Shown one piece after another: positions 11,054-20,902 of a DNA stretch of 64,000 nt. This stretch comes from Saccopteryx bilineata. Taxonomy: Eukaryota > Chordata > Mammalia > Chiroptera > Emballonuridae. The position numbers and the translations under genes were made by a program. Location: the NCBI RefSeq assembly GCF_036850765.1, contig NC_089495.1:201067847-201131846 (forward strand). The letters are read 5' to 3'. Every line of letters starts with the position of its first letter. The first letter of the stretch is position 1. The notes beneath the pieces are model-generated. The model had not been told where the DNA came from. It made no database searches and saw only the letters and a list, made by a program, of their open reading frames with translations.

Positions 11054-11280
11054 GCCTGACAGGGAGGTGGTGCAGTGGATAGAGCGTCGGACTGGGATGC
11101 GGAAGACCCAGATGCGAGACTGAGGTTGCCAGCTTGAGCGAGGGCTCATCTGGTTTGAGCAAAACCTCACCACCTTGAGCCCAAGGTTGCTGGCTCGAGC
11201 AAGGGGTTACTCAGTCTGCTGCAGGCCCGCGGTCAAGGCACGTATGAGAAGGCAATCAATGAACAACTAAGGTGTTGCAG
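11054..11280 (+). mobile_element. SINE type C, 3'-truncated
   Basis: Head gcctgacagggaggtggtgcag. The copy stops at 'ctaaggtgttgca' without the usual tail, adjoining the foreign element at about 11285. The truncation suggests a later deletion or recombination at this junction. Confidence 0.85.
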
Positions 11281-11628
11281 CAGTGACTGTTATGTCTGTC
11301 TGATCCATACAAAGTGCATCAGCAAAAAAACCGGCATATCCTAATATTCCTTCAGCAATATGACCTATTGTGGGACACTCCCAGTTCCAGTTTTCAATGG
11401 TTTTATTTCTTCTAAGGAGAAAGAAAGTGAACATGGTGAGCAAGTATATTTTGATAAGATGCATGAGAAAATGGTTGTAGAATCTGAAGGGTCTTCTGAT
11501 GCCAAGCAGTCATTAACCCCTCAGCAGTTTAGCCAACCTGAATTGAATGACTTAGTAAGAATGACATAAAAATTGTCCTTGACTTTCTGAAGTATGAGGA
11601 GCATAACTGGATCATTTGTGTGGATCTT

Positions 11629-12268
11629 TTTTATCTTTTTTTTTTTTTTTTAGAGAAACTATGGCAGCTTGTGATTATTATTATTTTTTTTTTTCATTTT
11701 TCTGAAGCTGGAAACAGGGAGAGACAGTCAGACAGACTCCCGCATGCGCCCGACCAGGATCCACCTGGCACGCCCACCAGGGGCGACGCTCTGCCCACCA
11801 GGGGGCGATGCTCTGCCCATCCTGGGCGTCGCCATGTTGCAACCAGAGCCACTCTAGCGCCTGAGGCAGAGGCCACAGAGCCATCCCCAGTGCCCGGGCC
11901 ATCTTTGCTCCAATGGAGCCTTGGCTGCGGGAGGGGAAGAGAGAGACAGAGAGGAAAGCGCGGCAGAGGGGTGGAGAAGCAAATGGGCGCTTCTCCTGTG
12001 TGCCCTGGCCGGGAATCGGACCCGGGTCCTCCGCACGCTAGGCCGACGCTCTACCGCTGAGCCAACCGGCCAGGGCCGTGATTATTTTTTTTTAAAGATT
12101 TTATTTACTCAATTTCCAGAGAGGAAAGAGAGAGAGAGAAAGAAGGAGGAGGAGCAGGAAGCATCAACTCCTATATATAGCTTGACCAGGCAAGCCCAGG
12201 GTTTTGAACCGGCGACCTCAGTTTTCCAGATCAACGCTTTATCCCACTGTGCCACCACAGGTCAGGCT
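11629..12268 (-). mobile_element. SINE type B, split by an A SINE
   Basis: Antisense B: T-rich tail at 11629-11669, body and head at 12088-12267. TSD atttgtgtggatctt at 11614-11628 and 12269-12283. An A copy is nested in its tail. Confidence 0.85.
11680..12077 (-). mobile_element. SINE type A, nested in a B SINE
   Basis: Antisense A copy with two copies of the gcccaccaggggcgacgctct unit. TSD gtgattatt at about 11670 and 12078. It is the youngest layer here. Confidence 0.9.
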
Positions 12269-13466
12269 ATTTGTGTGGATCTTAAAATGGTAAATTTCCT
12301 GCTAGGACAACAGAGCAGTTTCACGAAGTATTCTTGCTTTCTATGTTTGTGGGACAGCTCAGGAGAAACACTGGTCACAGAAGGAGTGGCCAAAACGTGA
12401 AGCTCTGGAAGTAGGGATGCAAAATATTGTGAATGAACCTGTAGTTAATTGAGACAGGATCATTTTTCCCCCACTTCACATCAAACTTGGCTTAATGAAG
12501 CAGTTTGTTCAGGTTTTGAATAGAGAAAGTGAATGCTTTCAACATATTATTTCTGCTTTTCCTGCCTTGTCTTTTGAGAAGATAAAAGCAGGTGTATTTG
12601 ATGGACCTCAAATTCGAACCCTCATACATGACAAAGAAATTGGCAGGAAGATGAATAAGGAGGAGAAAGCAGCATGGCAGTCTTTTGTGGCAGTTACAAA
12701 GAACTTCCTTGGCAACAAAAAAGCAGAAAACTATGAACTTCTGGTTCAAAGGATGCTATTGGCTTTCTGCGACATTGGATGTAACATGAGCGTTAATATT
12801 CACTTCCTGAACAGTCATCTTGATATGTTTCTTGAATATCTTGGAGCTGTTAGTGATGAGCAGACTACTGCTGGAGCATCAAACGAGATTGTCCTCAATA
12901 AGTATACAAATGCAAGAGCTACAAACGCAAATTTTAAAAAGTTTTACGCAAATTTTATGATTAAAATAAGTGTTTTAATATGTTCTATTTTGAAATTGTA
13001 GACAAATTCTGAAGCAATCATATCTTTTAGTGTATTAGTGTATTTACTGCATTATATAAATTATATTTTTATGAAGATGATGCCCAAAAAGACATTCTAC
13101 TTCATTATGTTAAACTAAATGTTGAACATTTTACAATAAGATGAAAATGTAAAATCTTGAATTGCAAAAAAAACCTGTAGCTTACAGAGAAAAACTAATG
13201 TCAGATTTGAGATCAGCACACTCGAATTAGGTAAAAACAAGTGTTTTTGTGGATGCAACAAAAATTTTGTTCCCCAGTGTGACAAAGTTTATTCCAGCAG
13301 ACCAGATATATTGGACCACAACTGACAGAAACTGCCTGAGAATTCAATACAGATGGCAGTTTCATGGGGAATGATCAACGAAGAACCAGGTACACAGCAG
13401 TCACCCATAGGCAAGATAATAGAAGCCCAGGCCCTTGTTGTAGAACGCCAGCACAAAAGGCCGAAC

Positions 13467-13854
13467 AGCCCTGGCCGGTTGGCTCAGTGGTAGAGCATTG
13501 GCCTGGCGTGCAGAAGTCCCTGGTTCGATTCCCGGCCAGGGCACACAGGAGAAGCGCCCATCTGCTTCTCCACCCCTCCCCCTCTCCTTCCTCTCTGTCT
13601 CTCTCTTCCCCTCCAGCAGCCGAGGCTCCATTGGAGCAAAGATGGCTGGGGCGCTGGGGATGGCTCCTTGGCCTCTGCCCCAGGCTCTAGAGTGGCTCTG
13701 GTCTCGACAGAGCAACGCCCCAGAGGGGCAGAGCATGCCCCCTGGTGGGTGTGCCAGGTAGATCCCGGTCGGGCGCATGCGGGAGTCTGTCTGACTGTCT
13801 CTCCCCGTTTCTAGCTTCAGAAAAATACAAAAAACAAAAAAAAAAAAAAAAAAA
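13467..13854 (+). mobile_element. SINE type A (first half of an A+B dimer)
   Basis: Sense A copy from gccctggccggttggctcag to a mixed A-rich linker. It has no TSD of its own on the right; B follows immediately. The left TSD caaaaggccgaac (13454-13466) pairs with the one after B (14059-14071). Confidence 0.92.
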
Positions 13855-14058
13855 GCCTGACCTGTGGTGTCGCAGTGGATAAAGCGTCGACCTGGAAATG
13901 CTGAGGTCGCCGGTTCAAAACCCTGGGCTTGCCTGGTCAAGGCACATATGGGAGTTGATGCTTCCAGCTCCTCCCCATCTTCTCTCTCTCCTCTCTCTCT
14001 CCCTTTCTCTCTCCTCTCTAAAATGAATAAATAAAATTTAAAAAAAAAAAACAAAAAA
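13855..14058 (+). mobile_element. SINE type B (second half of an A+B dimer)
   Basis: Sense B copy beginning gcctgacctgtggtgtcgcag right after the A tail. The right TSD caaaaggccgaac (14059-14071) matches that left of A, so the pair seems to have integrated as one unit. Confidence 0.92.
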
Positions 14059-14536
14059 CAAAAGGCCGAACTAATCACTCTCACCAGAGCCTTAGAATTA
14101 GACCAGAGAAAGCATTTTAACATCTACACTGGCTCTAAATATGCCTTCGTGGTAGTGCATGCCCATGGGGCAATGTGGAAAGAAAGAGGGCTCTTAACCT
14201 CGGGGAATAAGGATAGCCAACATGCAGAGGAGACTAAAATTGCTAGAGGCAGTGAATCTACTGAACCAGATTGCCTCAGTGCACTGCCCAGGACAGGACA
14301 CCAGAGGGCTGTTACCACACAAGCCAGAGAAACCAATCGCCAATAAGCAGCAAGACAAGCCTAGGGCCGCCACTTTAACCCCGCCTCTAGATTAACAGAT
14401 CCTATGGGCAGTTGCTTCCTTTGCTGCTTGCCTGTTACCGTCTACCTGAGGGACTGCTTCTTCCCCTAAAGGTTTGTTTGCATTAGCAGTGTTTTCCTCA
14501 TTAGCTTTTCCCATGCTATCTTTAAACTTCTGCTTT

Positions 14537-14721
14537 ATGGGTTTTTTTTAAAGATTTTATTTATTCATTTTAGAGAGGAGAGAGAGAAGGGAGAGAGAGC
14601 AGGGAGGAGCAGGAAGCATCAACTCCCATCTGTGCCTTGACTGGGCAAGCCTGGGGTTTTGAACCAGTGACCTCAGCGTTCCAGGTCAACACCTTATCCA
14701 CTGTGCTACCACAGGTCAGGC
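14537..14721 (-). mobile_element. SINE type B
   Basis: Antisense B. TSD aaacttctgcttt at 14524-14536 and 14722-14734. The unique flank 14401-14523 and 14735-14923 shows nothing beyond a ggttt run at 14862-14892. Confidence 0.92.
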
Positions 14722-14931
14722 AAACTTCTGCTTTTTTGCCATTATCATTCCAACATTTAGTTAGATTAACTATTATGTCTCTGCAGTTAATGAGAAATTG
14801 ACAGTTAACCTAAGAAATCATCTGTAAATCTTTGGGGATCTTTGGAATAGGAGCCTAAATATGGTTTGGTTTGGTTTGGTTTTGGGTTTGGTTTCTAACT
14901 GGGTTTTTGCATTGTATACTAAAGCTTAGAG

Positions 14932-15863
14932 CTGTGATGGCAAACCTATGACACGTGTGTCAGCACTGACACGAGTAGCCATTTTCGATGACACGCGGCC
15001 ACATGTGGCCGCATACCAGAGAAGTATGGGGCCACATGCTGAGAAGGACATTTCCTGGCCATGCAGGAGCCGAGGATAAAACATTTGCTGTAGTGTCAAC
15101 ACTCTGTGCTGGAGGTCTGTAGGCCAAAACAACAAAACTCTGGCACAGAGTGTCTAGTTCTGGGACTTCCGGTTAGGCCTTTAGGGGATCTTTGACCCTT
15201 TGACCTCACTTCCTGCCGGCAGAGCAGGGAGCAGCAGAATGTGGGGGGGGGGGCGACACACATCTCTGGGGGCCCTGTGATCACCATTACCAGCAACCAC
15301 ATAACCACAGCAACCATCATCCAGTCTAGTGTTCTGGGGTGTCGTGATTTTCTAATTGACCATCATTACTGAGATAAGTGAGGGGGAGGCTGGGAGAGGC
15401 GAGGGCCTGTGCTATGGGTGCCGTTTCTGCCATTAGAAATAGCAGCAGCCATCTTCATTTACATAAGATGCAACTTGCAGAATTTCAAGGTGGCATCTGG
15501 GCTCAGGTGTTTGTCAACTTGAGGTCAAAGCTTGAGAATCTGGAAAGGTGCCGCTTGGAGAATCAAGAGGAGTACCACTATGAACAGGAAGTTTGGAGTG
15601 CCTGGAACCAATTACCAGACACTTTTAGCACCCTGAAAAATATAGCAATGGCTTTACTCACAATTTTTCCTCTACGTACTTTTGTGAGACCTTATTCTCA
15701 GCATTAAATAATATCAAAACCAACAAAAGAAACAGATTGACAGCCTGACCTGTGGTGGCGCAATGGGATAAAGCGTCAACCTGGAACACTGAGGTTGCCG
15801 GTTCGAAACCCTAGGCTTGCCTGGTCAAGGCACATATGGGAGTTGATGCTTCCTGATCCTCCC

Positions 15864-15900
<37 letters not shown>

Positions 15901-16369
15901 CTCTGAAAATCAATAAATAAAATATTAAAAAAAAAAAAAAAAGAAACAGATTGACAGATGAAGTTAATAGTGCTTGGTTGGGCTTGAAGTGTACAAAATA
16001 CCAACCTTCAATTGAAGATTTAGCCAATGAAATTCAGCAACAAAAAAGTCACTAATAGCAGGTTAGTTAAAGAATTCCCCCTCCCCCTCACTTATCTTAG
16101 TTCATGGGACCCCACACAAGTTAAATAATATCAAGACCAACAAAAGAAACCAACTGACAGATGAACAAAGAAGTCACAAAGCAGGTATGTTAAATAATTA
16201 GTTTTTGGTTTATTAAATATAGTCATATATTACAATTATAAATTTTTGTTATTTAAACTATAAATATCAAAAAATTATGGGTTTTTTCTCGAAGTGACAT
16301 ACCACCCGAGTTATGCTCGGTGTTCTGGCAAATTTCGACACACCAAGTTCAAAAGATGGCCTATCACTG
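14932..16369 (+). mobile_element. Internally deleted hAT transposon with transposase C-terminus
   Basis: A perfect 8-bp TSD gcttagag (14924-14931 and 16370-16377) brackets ends ctgtgatggcaaacc and the complement of gatggcctatcactg. Inside, 15378-15707 encodes VWSAWNQLPDTFSTLKNIAM, then after a frameshift a phrase like LFSALNNIKTNKRNRLTDE (around 15690-15960, split by a B SINE), the dimerisation-region end of hAT transposases. The N-terminal zinc finger and the first catalytic Asp are absent, so it is non-autonomous. Confidence 0.82.
15743..15940 (+). mobile_element. SINE type B inside the hAT element
   Basis: Sense B with a (TC)n tract at 15868-15897. TSD aagaaacagattgacag at 15727-15743 and 15941-15957, cutting the hAT transposase remnant. 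Confidence 0.92.
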
Positions 16370-16377
16370 GCTTAGAG

Positions 16378-17091
16378 AGAGAAAGGGATGTGGACCCTCA
16401 TAGTCCCTCCCTCCTGATCAGAGATACCTCTTACAGGGGACGTTGAAGGTACGGATAGAGTTTCTGCCGTGACCTTATGCCCATGGGAGAAGGCATTGCA
16501 GGTTCCTCAAGTCCCATCCTACTTGGTCCCTGAAGCCCTGAAGTCGCATTCAGGCTGTGGGTTGCCCTGGCAGGCAAGGCTTGGTCTACATTTTCCCTTC
16601 TTCCTTCCTTCTCTCTCCTTTCTTTTTTCTTTTTTTTTTTTTTTTTTTTTGCATTTTTCTGAAGCTGGAAATGGAGAGACAGTCAGACAGACTCCCGCAT
16701 GCGCCCGACCGGGATCCACCCGGCACGCCCACCATGGGGCAACGCTCTGCCCACCAGGGGGCGATGCTCTGCCCATCCTGGGCGTCGCCATGTTGTGGCC
16801 AGAGCCACTCTAGCGCCTGAGGCAGAGGCCACAGAGCCATCCCCAGCGCCCGGGCCATCTTTGCTCCAGTGGAGCCTTGGCTGTGGGAGGGGAAGAGAGA
16901 GACAGAGAAGAAGGCGTGGCGGAGGGGTGGAGAAGCAAATGGGCGCTTCTCCTATGTGCCCTGGCCAGGAATCGAACCCGCATCCTCCGCACGCTAGGCC
17001 GACGCTCTACCGCTGAGCCAACCGGCCAGGGCTCTCCTTTCTTTCTTCTCCGCCCCTCTTCACCACCTTGTACTTGAGGGCAAAATGTGCA
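16378..17091 (-). mobile_element. ERV leader/internal fragment on the minus strand
   Basis: Lies immediately inside the antisense LTR and primer-binding site at 17092-17645. It shows no recognisable gag. It is cut by an A SINE (16617-17032) and ends where the hAT TSD begins. Assigned to the ERV only by position. Confidence 0.35.
16617..17032 (-). mobile_element. SINE type A
   Basis: Antisense A with duplicated gcccaccagggggcgatgctct. TSD tctcctttcttt left (about 16614) and right (17033-17044). Confidence 0.9.
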
Positions 17092-17109
17092 GTCCCATCT
17101 GGGCCGCCA
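17092..17109 (-). promoter_or_regulatory. Candidate retroviral primer-binding site
   Basis: Read on the minus strand, the LTR ends ...aagtaaca, then ta, then tggcggcccagatgggac. A TGG start 2 nt after the LTR CA is the standard PBS layout (complement of a tRNA CCA end). I cannot name the tRNA with certainty. Confidence 0.5.
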
Positions 17110-17111
17110 TA

Positions 17112-17200
17112 TGTTACTTAGGAATTTGGATTCTTGTCTCTGATTAAAAAGAATTTCGACCAGGGATACTATACTGATAAAAAAAACAAAGGCAGTGCTC

Positions 17201-17251
<51 letters not shown>

Positions 17252-17645
17252 GGCCCCTGCACAAGGATGACACACAAATTCGTGAAGCGTTCCATATTTA
17301 AAAAAAAACAAAAAACAAAGGCAGATTTATTGAGGTTCTGGGGAGGATGAGAGCACTGAGGTAAGGTCCTAGGTTCTGCACCCTGAATGTGGGGCTTGGG
17401 CTTTTTATACCTTCAGGGCATGAGAGTTGCTGGGGTTAACCAATCAGCAAGTAAATGAATAGGCTTCTTTTTGGGAACATAGATATTAGGGTACAGTATA
17501 CGAACACTGATGTCTGGTATATGTCAGCAAAGTAAAGCATTCTGGGATTGTGCAGCACTTAGTATGGGATGCGGGAAGGGACTTGCCCAACCAGGTATTG
17601 AGTTTTATCTCTGTGATTTGTGGCTTGGCTTTAGATTGGAAAAAC
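17112..17645 (-). mobile_element. LTR of a minus-strand ERV, with U6 inserted
   Basis: On the minus strand: TATA-like gtataaaaag (17401-17411), AATAAA (17326-17331) and terminal CA (17112-17113) next to the PBS. The left edge of U3 near 17645 is uncertain. U6-derived sequence sits just downstream of the poly(A) signal. Confidence 0.55.
17195..17300 (+). pseudogene. U6 snRNA retropseudogene
   Basis: Almost identical to U6 over its full length from gtgctcgcttcggcagcac to gttccatattt, including the conserved acagaga box and agc triad region. Two CpG-type G-to-A changes are visible (ctgcacaagg, gacacacaaatt). An A-rich tail and the TSD aaaaaacaaaggcag (17180-17194 and 17310-17324) mark L1-mediated retroposition. 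No proximal sequence element or TATA upstream, so it is probably not transcribed as a gene. Confidence 0.93.
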
Positions 17646-18000
17646 AAAACAATTTTTTAAATTTTTAAATTAATTTTAACGAGAGAGGAAGGTAGAGAGC
17701 GAGAAGGAGACAGGAACGTAGATCTTCTCTGTGGTAAGGTACCAAAGAATTGAAAAAATTAATATTTTAGGAGGAACAGTCAGGCTTCTTGCCCCGTCCT
17801 TTCTTTTGAGAATGGAGGTTGAAGGAAGTGGGAGTTTCCTGGCTTACAAGGACATACTATGTACTGAGATAAGAAATCCCCTTTTACTAAGAAACTTAAA
17901 AGGCATTTTATAATTTAGGCCAAGAATACAAAGAGATTTTGTAAATATGATTTTTATACTTGTGTATGATTTACTCCAACCAGCATGCTTAGGAAGGGCT

Positions 18001-18073
18001 ATTATATTTTTATTTATTAATTTTCGCGAGAGAGGAAGGTAGAGAGCCAGAAAGAGACAGGAACATAGATCTT
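18001..18073 (-). mobile_element. E SINE fragment inside the LTR
   Basis: ttattaattttcgcgagagaggaaggtagagagc... gatctt repeats about 50 bp of 17670-17726 with about three mismatches, and stops at the very base where the outer E SINE is cut by the LTR. Confidence 0.6.
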
Positions 18074-18456
18074 TGTACTGGGTTTTGAATGAAAAGAGGA
18101 AGGAGACTTGGGCCTCCCCCTTCCCCACACCTGGAGGAAGAAGGTAAACTGCTAGCCAGGTACAGAAAAGGGAGGAAAGATTTGAGTGGCCCTTTCCTCT
18201 CCCCTTTCTTTCTCCTTAATGGGCGATTTACAAAAGCTTATCCTCTAACATCATGTAAGCGCCCCCCATCCTGAAATCCTGCAATTGATGTATGTACCTA
18301 GACAAAGGGATGGCAGATAGACACTAAAAGATTTGGGGATGTCTTTTGATATGTAAAACATTTTTTGCTATTGTGTTACCTTGTAAGTTTTAATATGTAG
18401 GAATGTTTTTTATAGATCCTAGACAAATGTTACAAGCTTGTTAATGATTGATTATT

Positions 18457-18831
18457 ATTATTATTATTTTTGTATTTTTCTGAAGCTGGAAACGGGGAGA
18501 GACAGACAGACTCCCACATGTGCCTGACCGGGATCCACCCAGCACGCCCACCAGGGGGCGATGCTTTGCCCATCCTGGGCTTCCGCTATGTTGCAACCAG
18601 AGCCAGTCTAGCGCCTGAGGCAGAGGCCACAGAGCCATCCCCAGCCCCCGGGCCATCTCTGCTCCAGTGGAGCCTTAGCTGCGGGAGGGGAAGAGAGAGA
18701 CAGAGAGGAAGGAGAGGGGGAGGGGTGGAGAAGCAGATGGGCGCCTCTCCTGTGTGCCTTGGCCGGGAATTGAACCTGGGACTTCTGCACGCCAGGCCAA
18801 CGCTCTACCACTGAGCCAACCAGCCAGGGCC
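18457..18831 (-). mobile_element. SINE type A
   Basis: Antisense A in the LTR. TSD aatgattgattatt at 18443-18456 and 18832-18845. Confidence 0.92.
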
Positions 18832-20292
18832 AATGATTGATTATTGTTCCCCTTTCCTTTTCCCTTCCCCCAACCTGTATGTGGTCAAGTCTATAGAATG
18901 AGCTGCAAGACTATTTGATGACACAGCACGATTTGGGTCAGCTAAACTCCGTGTTAGTCATATGCAGCTGGATTAATCAATAGAACTCCTCAAAAATTCA
19001 TTTGGATTTGGTGTCTCTACGTAAACCCGCGGAAGTAAGGTACGGTACTTTACAACAGCTCCTGTATGTACCCCAACTGAGGATCGAACCAGCAACCTCT
19101 GTGCTTCCAGATGCTGTTCCAACCAACTGAGCTATTCTGCCAGGGCTGAAAAACAAATTTAAAAGAAGTTAGTTCCTGGACCATTGTTTTATAGCTACCT
19201 ATTGATAAATGCCGTCGTTATGGCAGGGCTTGACTTGATGGAGTCATTTTTGGGAATCTTTTATTCTACTTGACTCAGCATTAAGTACATTCATATTGCC
19301 CTGCTACCCATCTCCAGAACGTTTTCATCTCGCAAAACTGAAACTGTCTAATCCTTACATGACTCCCGTTACCCCTTCTCTCTGCTCCTAGCTACAAGCA
19401 CTGCATGTCTGTGTGTTTCGGAACTCTAGATACCTGTAAGTGGAATCATACAGTATTTGTCTTTTGTCACCGGTTTGTTTTACTGAGCATAACATGCTCA
19501 AGATTCATCCATGTTGTAACATGTCAGAATTTACTTCCTTTTGAGGAGCCACTGCACCACTTCACCCGCAGGTGTTGTAAGGTACCAAAAACTACAGAAT
19601 TAATATTATTGATAATATTTTAAGAGGCATGAAGAACATTTCATTAATTTGGGTTAAGGTGTGCAGAGAAATTGTGAGAAATAGTCTCTGTACTGTGTGA
19701 TTGGCATGACCAGGATGGCCCTTAGCATTGCATTATAAATGCAAAGGGGAGGAAAACATGGATTCCCAGACATTCCACCACACCTGTGGGGAAAGGGGTG
19801 AATGGCTAGCCAGGTACAGGGAGAGAAAGCCAAAATAAACCTTTTCTTATAGCAATGAGCCATTTGCGGGCATTTGTCCCCACAGAAACTACCTCTCCTA
19901 TGTAAATGCATGTGGTTAATGTTAGGTTCAAGGAAGTGTGCTGTGGCTGCCAGAGTCTAACTCTTCGAGAAAAAAAAGGAACAGGGAAGTGCTGACAAGG
20001 TCCCTGTGAGGCCGAGAACAAACAGGTCAGCACAAAGTTGGGCGACTATGAGTCAGAGAGCCTTATCAGAAGTTTATGTTTGAAATTCTCCACTGAGCTA
20101 TGCCCCCCCCCGTTGCTATGCTGCGCGCGACCTCCCTAGCAAATAGCTAACTGCCACATCTGCTTCTGTATAATACTTGCTCAGCCTAGATAGCCACCCT
20201 ATAAAAAGGAGCCATTTTAGAAGCTCAGGGCTGCAGTGCTCCCCTGTGTGGGTTGCCTGCAGTCCCTGTGCAGGTTTGCAATAAAACTTATA

Positions 20293-20652
20293 GGCCCTGG
20301 CCGGTTGGCTCAGTGGTAGAGTGTCGGCCTGGCGTGCAGAGGTCCCGGGTTCAATTCCCGGCCAGGGTACACAGGGGAAGCGCCCATCTGCTTCTCCGCC
20401 CCTCCCCCTCTCCTTCCTCTCTGTCTCTCTCTTCCCCTCCGGCAGCCGAGGCTCCATTGGAGCAAAGATGGCTGGGGCGCTGGGGATGGCTCCTTGGCCT
20501 CTGCCCCAGGCGCTGTAGTGGCTCTGGTCCCAACGGAGCAACGCCCGCCCGGGAGGGGCAGAACATCGCCCCCTGGTGGGTGTGCCGGGTGGATCCTGGT
20601 CGGTGCATGCAGGAGTCTGTCTCTCCCCGTTTCTAGCTTCAGAAAAAAAAAA
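20293..20652 (+). mobile_element. SINE type A (first half of an A+B dimer)
   Basis: Sense A beginning gccctggccggttggctcag directly after the LTR poly(A) signal. Left TSD aaacttata (20284-20292). Runs through an A11 linker into B. Confidence 0.92.
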
Positions 20653-20902
20653 GCCTGACCTGTGGTGGCGCAGTGGATAAAGCGTCGACCTGGAAATGCT
20701 GAGGTCGCCGGTTCGAAACCCTGGGCTTGCCTGGTCAAGGCACATATGGGAGTTGATGCTTCCAGCTCCTCCCCCTTCTCTCTCTCTGTCTCTCTCTCCT
20801 CTCTCCCCCTCTCTGTCTCTCTCTCTCTCCTCTCTAAAAATGAATAAAATAAATAAATAAATAAACTTTAAAAAAAAGAAAAAGAAAAAAGAAAAAAAAC
20901 CC
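20653..20902 (+). mobile_element. SINE type B (second half of an A+B dimer)
   Basis: Sense B with a long (TC)n and aaataaataaataaa tail. Right TSD aaacttata (20903-20911) pairs with the one left of A. Confidence 0.92.

Larger units (their letters stand above)
11285..13310 (+). pseudogene. Relic of an unnamed conserved ORF family (FLCLWDS/PPLHIKLGLMK family)
   Basis: Not a retroviral sequence. Pieces in order: LTPQQFSQPELNDLV (about 11515-11560); KIVLDFLKYEEHNWIICVDL (11570-11628); after two SINEs, KMVNFLLGQQSSFTKY then FLCLWDS (12284-12357); HWSQKEWPKREAL; PPLHIKLGLMKQFVQ (12470-12515); an open stretch of 168 codons at 12495-13001; then DYCWSIKRDCPQ in another frame (about 12867-12905). I recall this motif set from invertebrate and fish proteins annotated only as hypothetical, often multicopy, suggesting a transposable element. 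Lesions: internal deletion between LNDLV and KIVLD, two SINEs, a frameshift after WDS, a TGA before PPLHIK and a small deletion before DYCW. Function is unknown to me. Confidence 0.6.
13311..14400 (+). pseudogene. Gammaretrovirus-like ERV: RNase H-domain relic
   Basis: Resumes retroviral pol after the foreign element. AQKAE precedes a SINE pair (13467-14058); then LITLTRALELDQRKHFNIYT and SKYAFVVVHAHG resemble gammaretroviral RNase H (the ELIALTRALE / IYTDSRYAF region), with the IYTD-like Asp changed to Gly. 14149-14346 stays open (65 codons). No integrase or env is recognisable after about 14400. It presumably belongs to the same provirus as 8446-11053, since the orientation and class agree. 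Confidence 0.7.
17730..19057 (+). mobile_element. LTR (family L1), with two later insertions
   Basis: Begins tgtggtaaggtaccaaag and ends tactttacaaca. Flanks tctc and gctc match at 3 of 4. Its 3' end closely matches the solo LTR at 39205-39828 (attcattnggatttggtgtc, cccgcggaagtaaggtac) and its 5' part matches 19542-21361. Interrupted by an E fragment (about 18001-18073) and an A SINE (18457-18831). Confidence 0.75.
17650..19147 (-). mobile_element. SINE type E, split by an LTR
   Basis: Left part 17650-17729 (attaattttaacgagagagg ... gatcttctc) and right part 19058-19147 (ctcctgtatgtaccccaact ... ttctgccagggct) join into one E SINE like the one at 23935-24093. The solo LTR 17730-19057 lies between. 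Confidence 0.7.

Noticed and set aside
15378..15707. Domesticated hAT gene
   Set aside because: Frameshifted, interrupted by a SINE and still inside an element with intact TSDs.
17195..17300. Functional U6 gene
   Set aside because: Long TSD, A-rich tail and two substitutions; no upstream pol III type 3 elements seen.
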